From positions 20,297,032 through 20,361,031 of the forward strand of contig NC_080071.1 in assembly GCF_949987535.1 (NCBI RefSeq): a stretch of DNA of 64,000 nt, given 5' to 3'. A model generated the notes under the pieces. It was not told the DNA's origin. It searched no databases and was given only the letters and a program-made list of their open reading frames with translations. The position numbers were made by a program, and so were the translations under genes. Positions 36,187-48,193 of this stretch are shown one piece after another (the stretch's first letter is position 1; each line of letters starts with the position of its first letter). This stretch comes from Balaenoptera acutorostrata. Lineage: Eukaryota; Chordata; Mammalia; Artiodactyla; Balaenopteridae.

Positions 36187-39100
36187 ATGGTTATAGGAAC
36201 ATACATATCGATAATTACCTTTAATGTGAATGGATTAAATGCTCCAACCAAAAGACACAGGCTTGCTGAATGGATACGAAAACAAGACCCATATATATGC
36301 TGTTTACAAGAGACCCACTTCAGACCTAGGGACACATACAGACTGAAAGTGAGGGGATGGAAAAAGATATTCCATGCAAATGGAAATCAAAAGAAAGCTG
36401 GAGTAGCTATACCCATATCAGATAAAATAGACTTTAAAATAAAGAATGTTGCAAGAGACAAGGAAGGAAACTACATAATGATCAAGGGATCAATCCAAGA
36501 AGAAGATATAACAATTATAAATATACATGCACCCAACATAGGAGCACCTCAATACATAAGGCATATGCTAACAGCTATAAAAGACGAAATCGACAGTAAC
36601 ACAATAATAGTGGGGGACTTTAACACCTCACTTACACCAATGGACAGATCATCCAAAATGAAAATAAATAAGAAAACAGAAGCTTTAAATGACACAATAG
36701 ACCAGATAGATTTAATTGATATTTATAGGACATTCCATCCAAAAACAGCAGATTACACTTTCTTCACAAGTGCGCACGGAACATTCTCCAGGATAGATCA
36801 CATCTTGGGCCACAAATCAAGCCTCAGTAAATTTAAGAAAATTGAAATCATATCAAGCATCTTTTCTGACCACAACGTTATGAGATTAGAAATGAATTAC
36901 AGGGGAAAAAACGTAAAAAACACAAACACATGGAGACTAAACAATACGTTACTGAATAACCAAGAGATCGCTGAAGAAATCAAAGAGGAAATCAAAAAAT
37001 ACCTAGAGACAAATGACAATGAAAACATGACGATCCAAAACCTATGGGATGCAGCAAAAGCAGTTCTAGGAGGGAAGTTTATAGCTATACAAGCCTACCT
37101 CAAGAAACAAGAACAATCTCAAGTAAACAATCTAACCTTACACCTAAAGGAACTAGAGATGAAGAGCAAACAAAACCCAAAGTTAGTAGAAGGAAAGAAA
37201 TCATAAAGATCAGAGCAGAAATAAATGAAATAGAAACAAGGAAAACAATAGCAAAGATCAATAAAACTAAAAGCTGGTTCTTTGAGAAGATAAACAAAAT
37301 TGATAAACCATTAACCAGACTCATCAAGAAAAATAGGGAGAGGACTCAAATCAGAAAAATTAGAAACGAAAAAGGAGAAGTTAAAAGAGACACTGCAGAA
37401 ATACAAAGCATCCTAAGAGACTAATACAAGCAATGCTATGCCAATAAAATGGACAACCTGGAAGAAATGGACAAATTCTTAGAAACGTATAACCTTCCAA
37501 GACTGAACCAGGAAGAAACAGAAAATATGAACAGACCAATCACAATTAATGAAATTGAAACTGTGATTAAAAATCTTCCAACAAACAAAAGTTCAGGACC
37601 AGATAGGTTCACAGGTGAATTCTATCAAACATTTAGAGAAGAGCTAACACCCATCCTTCTCAAGCTCTTCAAAAAAATTGCAGAGGAAGGAACACTCCCA
37701 AACTCATTCTATGAGGCCACCATCACCCTGATACCAAAACCAGACAAAGATACTACAAAACAAGAAAATTACAGACCAATATCACTGATGAATATAGATG
37801 CAAAAATCCTCAACAAAATACTAGCAAACAGAATCCAACAACACATTAAAAGGATCATACACCACGATCAAGTGGGATTTATCCCAGGGATGCAAGGATT
37901 CTTTAATATACGCAAATCAATCAATGTGATACACCATATTAACAAACTGAAGAATAAAAACCATATGATCATCTCAATAGATGCAGAAAAGCTTTTGACA
38001 AAATTCAACATCCATTTATGATATAAACTCTCCAGAAAGTGGGCATAGAGGGAACCTACCTCAACACAATAAAGGCCATATACAACAAACCAACAGCAAA
38101 CATCCTTCTTAATGGTGAAAAACTGAAAGCATTTCCTCTAAGATCAGGAACGAGACAAGGATGTCAACTTTCATCACTATTATTCAACATAGTTTTGGAA
38201 GTCCTAGCCACAGCAATCAGAGAAGAAAAAGAAATAAAAGGAATACAAAGTGGAAAAGAAGAAGTAAAACTGCCACTGTTTGCTGATGACATGATACTAT
38301 AACATAGAGAATCCTAAAAATTCCACCAGAAAACTACTAGAGCTAATCAATGAATTTGTTAAAGTTTCAGGATACAAAATTAATGCACAGAAATCTCTTG
38401 CATTCCTATACACTAATGATGAAAAATCTGAAAGAGAAATTATGGAAACACTCTCATTTACCATTGCAACAAAAAGAATAAAATACTTAGGAATAAACCT
38501 ACCTAGAGAGACAAAAGACCTGTATGCAGAAAACTATAAGACACTGATGAAAGAAATTAAAGATGATACCAACAGATGGAGAGATAGACCATGTTCTTGG
38601 ATTGGAAGAATCAACATTGTGAAAATGACTATACTACCCAAAGCAATCTGCAGATTCAATGCAATCCCAATCAAATTACCAGTGGCATTTTTTACAGAAT
38701 TATAACAAATCATCTTAAAATTTGTATGGAGACACAAAAGACCCCGAATAGCTAAAGCAGTCTTGAGGGAAAAAAACGGAGCTGGAGGAATCAGACTCCC
38801 TGACTTCAGACTATACTACAAAGCTTCAGTAATCAAGACAATATGATACTGGCACAAAAACAGAAATATAGATCAATGGAACAAGATAGAAAGGCCAGAG
38901 ATAAACCCACGCACCTATGGTCAAGTAATCTATGACAAAGGAGGCAAAGATATACAATGGAGAAAAGACAGTCTCTTCAATAAGTGGTGCTGGGAAAACT
39001 GGACAGCTACATGTAAAAGAATGAAATTAGAACACTCCCTAACACCATAGACAAAAATTAACTCAAAATGGATTCGAGACCTAAATGTAAGACCGGACAC

Positions 39101-39982
39101 TATAAAATTCTTAGAGGAAAACATAGGAAGAACACTCTTTGACATAAATCACAGCAAGATCTTTTTTGATCCACCTCCTAGAGTAATGGAAATAAAAACA
39201 AAAATAAACAAATGGGACCTAATGAAACTTAAAAACTTTTGCACAGCAATGGAAACCATAAACAATGGGAGAAAATATTTGCAAAGGAATCAACGGACAA
39301 AGGATTAATCTCCAAAATATATAAACAGCTCATGCAGCTCAATATTAAAAAAACAAACAACCCAATCCAAAAATGGGCAGAAGACCTAAATAGACATTTC
39401 TCCAAAGAAGACATACAGATGGCCAAGAAGCACATGAAAAGCTGCTCAACATCACTAATTATTAGAGAAATGCAAATCAAAACTACAATGAGGTATCACC
39501 TCACACCAGTTAGAATGGGCATCACCAGAAAATCTACAAACAACAAATGCTGGAGAGGGTGTGGAGAAAAGGGAACCCTCTTGCACTGTTGGTGGGAATG
39601 TAAATTGATCCAGCCACTATGGAGAACAGTATGGAGGTTCCTTAAAAAACTAAAAATAGAATTACCATATGATCCAGCAATCCCACTACTGGGCATATAC
39701 CCAGAGAAAACCATAATTCAAAAAGACACATGCACCCCAATGTTCATTGCAGCACTATTTACAATAGCCAGGTCATGGAAGCAACCTAAATGCCCATCGA
39801 CAGATGAATGGATAAAGAAGATGTGGTACATATATACAATGGGATATTACTCAGCCATAAAAAGTAACTAAATTGAGTCATTTGTTGAGATGTGGATGGA
39901 TCTAGAGACTGTCATACAGAGTGAAGTAAGTCAGAAAGAGAAAAACAAATATTGTATATTAATGCATGTATGTGGAACCTAG
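36187..39982 (+). pseudogene. L1 ORF2 relic with open endonuclease domain
   Basis: The first 339 codons (36187-37206) are uninterrupted and hold the complete apurinic-type endonuclease: ITFNVNGLN, CLQETHF, VGDFNTSLT and SDHNVMRLE carry its catalytic Asn, Glu, Asp/Asn and His. Downstream, the reverse transcriptase is broken: one A is missing in motif A (after SIDAEK, about 37990), and a stop follows the active-site box FADDMIL at about 38300. The zinc knuckle CWRGC...HCWWEC is kept at about 39549-39602. Stop at 39980-39982. Confidence 0.93.
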
Positions 39983-40196
39983 AAAAATTGTACAGATGAA
40001 CCGGTTTGCAGGGCAGAAGTTGAGACAGAGATGTACAGAACAAACGTATGGACACCAAGGGGGGAAAACCACGGTGGGGTGGGGATGGTGGTGTGCTGAA
40101 CTGGGCGATTGGGATTGACATGTATACACTGATGTGTATAAAATTGATGACTAATAAGAACCTGCTGTATAAACAAACAAACAAACAAAAACAACT

Positions 40197-40882
40197 AATA
40201 CTAAAATTTCTTTGGGTTATTTGTATGGAAATATGTTAATATAAATGTTTCAGACATTACATGAAATTTCTAAAAATCTTATATGTTCTGGTATAATGTT
40301 ATAAGTCATAATTCTAGTTATTACTTTAAAATGTATATCTCAGAAATAACTAAATTTCCTTGTCAATTGCATTATTATGAACTTTCATCAAATCTTTAAC
40401 CATGGTCATTTTAAGTCTTTTGTCATTTACAGACAGTTCTGGGTGTACTCTGATGCTTTTGCAAAAATATTCGTATAAAAGGGTTTCATCTTCAAGCAAT
40501 CATGGAAAAGACTGACAAGTACAGGTTTCTGGTAACTGACTATACTGCTGAACTGAATGAATGAGCATTTTCAGAACTCTAATGGAAAGCTGATGAATTT
40601 ATAAAAGTGCTAACAAAAGATCAAGATAAAAAAATTAATTACATGGGACTGAGTGAAGTGATGAGGATGATTATAAATTTTATGACTTTCTGTTTGAATA
40701 AAAAAAAAAAAAGAACAACAACAACAAAAAAAGAGTAGGAAATCTTGCCTCTCTGTAATATATATCGTGAAAGGTCTGGATCAATACTTATAAAAAATTC
40801 TGCATTTAGAAACCTATTCAAAATAGGTCTTCTTGGGCTTCTTCTAAGTGTCAATAAACTCATTTGATGCACTTCCAAAAAA
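40197..40882 (+). other. Putative serial 3'-transduced segment of the L1
   Basis: These 686 bp lie between the L1 A-rich tail and the downstream target-site duplication, inside an older L1 that otherwise joins cleanly. Two polyadenylation signals are each followed by A-runs: AATAAA at 40697 with an A-rich run to 40733, and AATAAA at 40853 with A8 about 18 bases later (40877-40884). This looks like two rounds of read-through past the weak L1 signal. The 40440-40700 part reads like a 3' UTR but I could not name it. Confidence 0.65.
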
Positions 40883-41902
40883 AAGAAATTGCAATAATGT
40901 TTTGCAAAGTGACTATCAGTTTGCAGTCCCACCAGGAATGTATGAGAATTCAAGTTGTTCCACATTTTTGGCAATATTTGGTATGGTCAGATTTTTTATT
41001 TTAGACTGTCTAATAGGTATATACTTATATCCCATGATGGTTTTAATTTGCTTTTCTCTAATGACTAATAATATTGAGCATATTTTCATGTCTTATTTGC
41101 CATATAACTTGTTTTGTGATTGTTCAAATATCTTACTCCTTTTTAATTGAGTTGTTTGTTTACTTATCATTAAGTAAACAAAACACTTTGTAAATCCTGA
41201 TAATTCTTTATAAATTCAAATACAAGTCCTTCATCAGATATGTGATTTGCAAATATCTTCTCCTACTGGGAGGCCTGCCTTTTTATTGTCTTCACAGTAT
41301 CTTTCTATGAGCAGGAATTCTTAATTTTGAGAAAGTCCAAATGGTCATTTTTTTTTTCCTTTTAGGGGTAGTGTTTTCGGTGTCGTGTTTAAGAAATCTT
41401 TACCCAACCCAAGGTCGTAAATATTTTCTATGTTGTCTTTCCCTGTGTTTTGTAGTTTTCAGTTTTACACTTAGGTCAGTGATCCATTTTGAGTTAATTT
41501 TTGTATAGGTCACAAGGTATGTATAAAGATTCATTTATTTTTGCACCTGAATATTCAATGGTTCCCACACCATTTGTACATAAAACTACCTTTTCTCCAC
41601 AAAATTGACTTTGTATCTTTGTTTAAAATCAATTGACCAGGGCTTCCCTGGTGGCGCAGTGGTTGAGAATCTGCCTGCCAATGCAGGGGACACGGGTTCG
41701 AGCCCTGGTCTGGGAAGATCCCACATGCTGCGGAGCAGCTGGGCCCGTGAGCCACAATTACTGAGCCTGCGCATCTGGAGCCTGTGCTCTGCAACAAGAG
41801 AGGCCGCGATAGTGAAAGGCCTGCGCACCGCGATGAAGAGTGGCCCCCGCTTGCCACAACTAGAGAAAGCCCTCACACAGAAACGAAGACCCAACACAGC
41901 CA

Positions 41903-41949
<47 letters not shown>

Positions 41950-42060
41950 ATAGAAAAAGGTGCCAAATGTCCCTTCATAGAAAAAGAAAAAAAAAAATCA
42001 ATTGACCATGGATGTGTGGGCCTATTTCTGGATTCTCTATTCTGTTAATTGAGGCACACA
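40883..42060 (-). mobile_element. Old L1 fragment, antisense (right part)
   Basis: Continuation of the element at 33975: 'gaaattgcaataatgttttg', 'gtggttttaatttgc'-like block, 'tcatcagatatgtgatttgc', 'gtcaccagtat'-type sequence degraded, up to about 42060 ('ggcctatttctggattctct'). It is interrupted by the SINE at 41640-41993. Confidence 0.8.
41640..41993 (+). mobile_element. CHR-family SINE, class A, with extended tail
   Basis: A young class A copy with perfect duplication aaaatcaattgacca at 41625-41639 and 41994-42008. After the long AAAT microsatellite tail (41902-41952) there are about 28 extra bases ('gtgccaaatgtcccttcata') and a final A-rich run, all inside the duplications. That extra piece is probably read-through flank from its source locus. 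Confidence 0.95.
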
Positions 42061-43529
42061 TTTTTTTTTAGTAGATATGTATTCATTTTTAATAAAAATT
42101 TTTTAAATTACTGGCTTTCCAACTCCAAGTTGTGGCTTCCTCTCTTAAACTACCCAGTCCTTGAAATTATGATTTCCTGAAGTTATACTGAACAAAGTCA
42201 CTGTAAAATACAAATATCCCATACAATATATGTCACATGAAGTATCCTCATTTGCAAGACATCTTGTGAATTGTTATGACTTGCTACTGAAATATAAGGC
42301 TCTTGTTGCAAAGAACATTAAAAAGTACAGTCTCTTTTAGACTTTATAAATAGACCCCAATGCTGACAAATATGTTTTTTAAAACTAAGACATTTTAAGA
42401 GTAGGGCTACTTTGAATATATTACTTGGAACAAATATATAGATTCAAGTCCCTAAGCCCTGTGCAATTTCAATTAGCTACCTGCCAAGAGCCACAGATAG
42501 CATAATACAGCTGTATAGAGAAAATGCCATCTGCCTCTGTGAGCAAAAATCACTCTAGTATCAATGCATATGATTCCTCAAAGCTCTCTTGATTCCACTG
42601 ATACTATATCTAAGGTTAACCACAGAGAACTTCTCTGTGAATGTCTCCAACTGCAGAGACTACAGGGCCCCTGGGCCCATCCAGCACTGCATGAGATTCA
42701 TCGATAACACTGATTGTGAGGATGGTGCATGGCACAGTTAACCACACCAAGATATTCATGAACAAATGCTCTAAATTGGCAGAAACCACTGAATCCTTGC
42801 CAGTTCCTGTGGTAAACTAAATATCCAAGTTTTTCTAATTGCATTTTTTTTCTTTTTTGATCCAGGAAGCATATAACGTGAGGATCATTAATTCCCAAGA
42901 AGAAACTTGTATTACCTCTCATCTCAAACACCCCTGAGATGATGCTAGAAATATAAATAGAAGTAAATAACACTACGGACATTGAAAGATTGTTATGTGG
43001 TAAAAGCAACCTTTCCCCTGCATCTAGTCCTTCAGGCCATGTGACTGATGGGTAAGTTTTTTGTGGTTACCTCTCCCTTTGAGGTGATCCTATATAGGGT
43101 CCCATGTGCCTAGAGCATCAATTCCAGCTTGACCAAGTAAGTGATGGGCCATTATTGGTTCCAACTCCTGCTCATCTTAACCTGCAGTCAGCACACAGGC
43201 AAGTTAGAATAGCACAGCAAGACCCAGACATCATCTGTGTCAATTTATTAGTTGTGCAGAAGAGAATCTAGCCTAGTTAGCTTAAGAAGGAAAAAATTAA
43301 AGGCTTTAGAAAGTTCACAGTCTTTGGAAGGGTCTGAGAAGCAAGCTCTAGACTAAGCTTCCAGGAATAACATCTGGAGCACACATCACAGAGCTGGTCT
43401 GGCAAAGGTCATACTGGCTCTGGCACAATCAGGAAGTTGCTGCCATCACCACTGACCCCAGAACATGCTGTATTTGCTTGGGATCACACCAGCAAGATGG
43501 CTCTCCATGCCATATCTGTCTCTTCATAT
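42061..43529. other. Intronic stretch without recognised feature
   Basis: Only short frames. No exon, clear repeat or signal identified. Confidence 0.45.
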
Positions 43530-44500
43530 AACTGTGTTTCTCTTTACCTTTCATTTCAGTAGTTTCATTATTATATACTTCGGAATACTTTTCTTTGTAT
43601 TTATCCATCTTAGGAGTTTGCTGAGTTTCTTGAAAATATAGATTAATGTCATTCATCAAATTTGGTAAGACTTGTATGTTATTTCTTCAATACTGTCTCT
43701 ATCTCATTCTCTCTCTCCGCTTTCTGGGACTTCAATTATCTGTATATTAAACCTTTTTACTATGTTCCATATCTCTCTTATGTTCTCTATTCTGCTTTTC
43801 ATTTTATTATTTTTCTCTTTATGTACTTCATTTTGAAGATCTTCTATTGATCTACAAGTTCATTAATTCTGCCTTCTCATAATGTCTAGTCTGCTCTTAA
43901 GGCTCATCCAATGAGCTCTTAAATTCAGGTATATTTTACATTTCTAGAATGTCCATTTGATTCATTTTTATATATTCTAATTCTCTACTGAAATATTCCA
44001 TATTTTCATCCATTTTTTCATCTTTTCTTCCATTTTCTTTAACACATTAGTCATAATTATTTTGTAGTTCTTACCTTTCAACTGCAATACCTAGTTCATT
44101 TCTGAGACTGTTTTATTCCTTTATAATCAGTCACTTTTTCCTGTTTCTTTGAATGTTTGGTCATTTTTATCTGGGGCTGAACATTGTGAAGGATATATCC
44201 TAGAGGCTCTAAGTTATATTATTTTTCTCTAAACAGTGTTGAGTCTTTAGTCTGGAAGGTAGTTAAATTGCCACAAAATCTCCTGGATTGCGTTGATGAT
44301 TTATTTTTACTTTTTTTATGGTAGGTCTGTTTCAGTTTTGTCCGTAATCCTCGAGTGTAGCCCATACCCTTAAGGCATGACCTTCCTGGAGTTTCAGCTG
44401 AACATCTAGAGTGTTCACCAGGATTTCTCCACATGAGCTGGGCTAGGACTCAAATATCTACACCTCCCCAAAACTGTGCGACCTCTGAAACTTCTATTCA
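43530..44500 (-). mobile_element. Ancient L1/HAL1-like fragment, antisense
   Basis: T-rich plus strand with 'gggacttcaattatctgtat', 'ccatatctctcttatgttct' and 'tctacaagttcattaattct', a pattern I associate with the reversed ORF1 region of old L1M or HAL1 elements. No frame of useful length survives. Limits approximate. Confidence 0.55.
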
Positions 44501-44774
44501 GTTCTCAGCCTTCCGGTAGTTTTTCTCTCTTGGCCTTTTGGCATCTCATTCTCTGCATTCAGAGCTTATAATTTGGCAAAGGACCCATGAGATATTTTTG
44601 TAGGCATTTTGGAGGCTCTTTATCTTCTGTACCTTCATCTCTGGTACCCTATCCTCCAAATCTCAGGTGCCTTTGTAGCCCAAACTCCAATATCTGCTTC
44701 CTTCACCTATCAAGATTGTAATTTTCTGCTTGGGTTATTTCTCTCTCCACCTTATATTAAAACATGATGTCAGG

Positions 44775-44906
44775 GGAATTTCCTGGCAGTCCAGTGGTTA
44801 GGACTCCACGCTTTCACTGCCAAGGGCCCAGGTTCAATCCCGGATTGGGGAACTAAGATCCTGAAAGCCGTGTAGCATGGGCAAAAAAAAGAAAAAAGAA
44901 AAAACA
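44775..44906 (+). mobile_element. Short, older CHR-like SINE
   Basis: A 132-bp tRNA-derived SINE ('tggcagtccagtggttagga', 'ggttcaatcccgg') ending in an A-rich tail. The duplication catgatgtcagg at 44763-44774 matches caggatgtcagg at 44907-44918. It is shorter than class A/B and resembles the element at 52041. Confidence 0.88.
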
Positions 44907-44918
44907 CAGGATGTCAGG

Positions 44919-47817
44919 AAGAAATCCAGAGCAAATATAGGGCTCACCTTCAAAGTTTTATTTCAAGGATCTTATCCAGGCACTGGCTGTCCAATGCCTG
45001 CAAACATTTTTTAAAATAGTATTTCGTTCATGTTTTATAGTTGTTTATGGTGGTATCGGTTATTCATTATCACTGGAATTGGAACTCAAAAACTATATTT
45101 TAAATTAAAGTACCATACACCATCCGATTTGTAAAACCTAAGTCTAGGTCTGTTCTCCAGCAGCAAAGGAGGCTGAAATCTGTGGAGAAGGGAGATTATG
45201 GGAGGAGTTGATGCCATGAGAAATGATCAAAGTGTGGAAAGGGTGTTCAAATGCTATTTATTCAAAAAGGTATCTTCTACCCCATCATTATCTGACTTCC
45301 CTAACTACTATGGCTTCTTGGTTAGGTCATTCATTAGCTAGAGATGGGGGAAAAGGGTACAAAAACAAGATGAGGTCGAGAAGAAAACTAAGTGCCTGGT
45401 AACATGATTCATGCCCAAAATATACCTCAGTTTTATAGATTATCAGGTTTTCTTTTTAAAGCCACATGTGACTCTGCAGCATATTCAGTGTTGACAATTA
45501 AGACTTGTACTTCATTTCTTAATGACTTTGCATATGCACATACTTGTTTCTACAGCAAGATTCCTTCATAAATAAGGTAGAAAGAAGGTAGTGAAAATAG
45601 TACTATCTCAAGGGGTTATTAAGAAGAAGAGAAAGAAATGCCTAAGCCTTATTACATACTTCAACAAAAGTTACTCAGCACCAAGTGTGTTCCAATCACT
45701 GAAAAATCTGATGCGGGGGAGGTGTTGGAGGGGTAGAGGAGTTGGAGGGGGTGTATGTTATACCAAGATGAATAAGATGGGGTTCCTGCTTGCAGTTGTA
45801 TAGGGGACATAGATTTTTCAGTGTGAGAGGTCCACTAGGATCAGGAAGGAAGAGCATTGACTGGATTAGGTAATATGAGGTCACTGGTCACTTTGGAGAG
45901 AGGAGAGGATTTTGGTGGAGTGGAGAGATCACAAGCCCTGGAGAAAAATATAATCTAGATTATTCTTTCAAAAGGTTGATTTCAAATGAAAGGGTAGAGA
46001 ATAGGGACTGCCCAGGACCTAGAGGATGACTGAGAGGAATACCCCACAGAGTAAAAATAAAGAAAAAATAAGGAAAGGGGATAATCAGTAGAACCCAATT
46101 TCTAAACTGGTTAGATGGGTCAGAGTCCCAAATATCAGAAGGAAGGACTGGATGTGATTGTGTAGAAGACATCACATTCTGCATCGGGAGGAAAGCAGGG
46201 GACTAGCAGGAGACAGACACAGGGCGGGCGAGGCAGGAATTAAGGGTTGATTTCATACCTCCATGACTTCATTTTATTGATAAAGTAGGAAGTGGGTTGT
46301 CTCCTGGGAGTCTGGTGGGGAGGGTGTATGGTGTTAGGTAAGAGTCTTGTAAGGACCAGTGATCCTTTGAAACAGTGATAAGGGGAATAGGAAGAACTGG
46401 TGAACAAAGGACAAGACTAAGGATTCCCATGTGGACATTTCATTGAGAGTCCGGATAAGATGACTTTTCCTTAGTAGTACTTGGCCACCCAGTATGGACA
46501 CAGAGAAAGTCAACTGTGAGACAGATCTGGCAATGAGGCTCCCCAGCCATTCCGTAGACAGATGAGGATGTTAAGGAATCAAGTGCACAGCTAACAGAGT
46601 GGTCTAGGCTAGTGCCAGGACGGTCTGGTGCTGGTAGTCTAGGAAAATTTAGGGTTTAGAGCAGGTTTTGTGGGAGCAGGAGAATAAGAGCTCTACTTTC
46701 CCACTTTCATCTCAGCCCTCTTGTGAGAGGCCTAAAAGCCTCTACTTGCTTCAGCAGCAGTTACTGATGGAAAACCAAAATAAAACAGAGACAGAGAACT
46801 CATTATTTCAAAATTCCTTTAACTCTTTTCTTAAAGACACAAATCATCTAAATCATCCCCCACAAGCCCTTTTAAATTCCAAGACTAAGAACAAAATTAC
46901 GGTTAAATGTTTAACTAATGTTTATTATAGCTAGCATGTTCATTTTAGAAAGGTCAAATTTATGATACAATGAAGTAATATTTTTCACATTCTGTGAGTC
47001 TATTTTATAGCACATTGGGGCCCACAGTATAATAAATGTCTTCTATTATTTTGTAAGATTCTTGTATGCAAAGCTGTGTAGGGCAGTGATAATACGGAAT
47101 TTCAAATCAAATGAGCTGGCGTGAACCTTAAGGCAGGTCACTTTATCTTTTAGGACTTCACCTTTCAGACTTGTAAAATGAAGACTAGGGATAAATCTCC
47201 AAGTTTCTTTCCAGGTTAAAAAAAAAAAGCATAATTTAATATTTTTAATTACTACCAAATTGATATAGTTACCCCTTTTCTTTTATGATATATTTTTGGT
47301 CCAGGCTATAATTTACTGAGCCTCAGTCCTTGATCAGGAACACAAACTCCAACGATAACACTGTCTCTATGGAAAATAGAATCCATTTTACCACAATTTA
47401 CTTTATGTTCCAATTTCTCCACTCTCTGCCCACATTTACTCTTTGGAGGCTGCAACTCCAAAAGTTCAGAGATAGTTGTTCACCATATTGTGACCATGTG
47501 TCTCTGAGGAGACTCCATATTATGTTGCCTCCACTGACCCCAGCCCCTGATTTCATGGGTGAGTGCTCTACAGCACCCTTGCACATCGTAACTTGGATTT
47601 GTCATTGAGGGTAATATCAGAAAATGCCTATAAAGCATCTATTCGAATGCCTGAGATGTTGGGGGCTCTCCACAGAATACGCCTGATACATTGAGCAGCA
47701 TGATGTATGGGAAATAATCAAAACACTGCCTTATTTCTGTCCCCCATTCAGATGTTTCTCCTGTCACTAAATGAAAACTAAGCAGAACCCATGGCTCACT
47801 CTTGGGTTACAGAGGGT
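44919..47817. other. Intronic stretch with weak MIR traces
   Basis: A MIR-like fragment is visible around 47085-47200 ('gacttgtaaaatgaagacta'). 45640-46640 contains patterns of ancient repeats not named with confidence, including a GGAG-rich patch near 45715-45752. No exon found. Confidence 0.45.
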
Positions 47818-47831
47818 CCCACAGTCACTTT

Positions 47832-48179
47832 TTTTTTTTTTTTTTTTTTTTAAAGGATTTTCTTATTTATTTATTTATTTATTTATTTATTTTTGGCTGT
47901 GTTGGGTCTTCGGTTCGTGCGAGGGCTTTCTCCAGTTGCGGCAAGCGGGGGCCACTCTTCATCGCGGTGCGGGGACCGCTCTTCATCGCGGTGCGCGGGC
48001 CTTTCTCTATCGCGGCCCCTCCCGTCGCGGGGCACAGGCTCCAGACGCGCAGGCTCAGCAATTGTGGCTCACGGGCCCAGCTGCTCCGTGGCATGTGGCA
48101 TCTTCCCAGACCAGGGCTCGAACCCGTGTCCCCTGCATTAGCAGGCAGATTCTCAACCACTGCGCCACCAGGGAAGCCC
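47832..48179 (-). mobile_element. CHR-family SINE, class A with internal duplication, antisense
   Basis: A near twin of the SINE at 20849-21187, with the same duplicated unit at about 47955-48000. Target-site duplication ccacagtcacttt at 47819-47831 and 48181-48193. It has a long poly(T)/ATTT tail. Differences from the twin that I can see: T for C in 'ctccgtggcatg', and C for G in 'gtggcatctt'. Confidence 0.97.
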
Positions 48180-48193
48180 CCCACAGTCACTTT

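Larger units (their letters stand above)
34323..40882 (+). mobile_element. Full-length sense L1 with 3'-transduced DNA
   Basis: L1 5' UTR ('gggaggaaccaagatggcgg' from 34333), ORF1 (35227-36128), ORF2 (36187-39982), 3' UTR ('aacctgctgtataaa', to about 40173) and an A-rich tail to about 40196. Extra DNA follows to 40882 before the old antisense L1 resumes. The duplication aagaaatt occurs at 34315-34322 and 40883-40890. Several frameshifts and stops inactivate it. It is the least damaged L1 5' half in the window. Confidence 0.9.

Noticed and set aside
34323..40196. Possibility that a full-length L1 is still active
   Set aside because: ORF1 needs three frames, and ORF2 has a frameshift in reverse transcriptase motif A and a stop after the FADD box.
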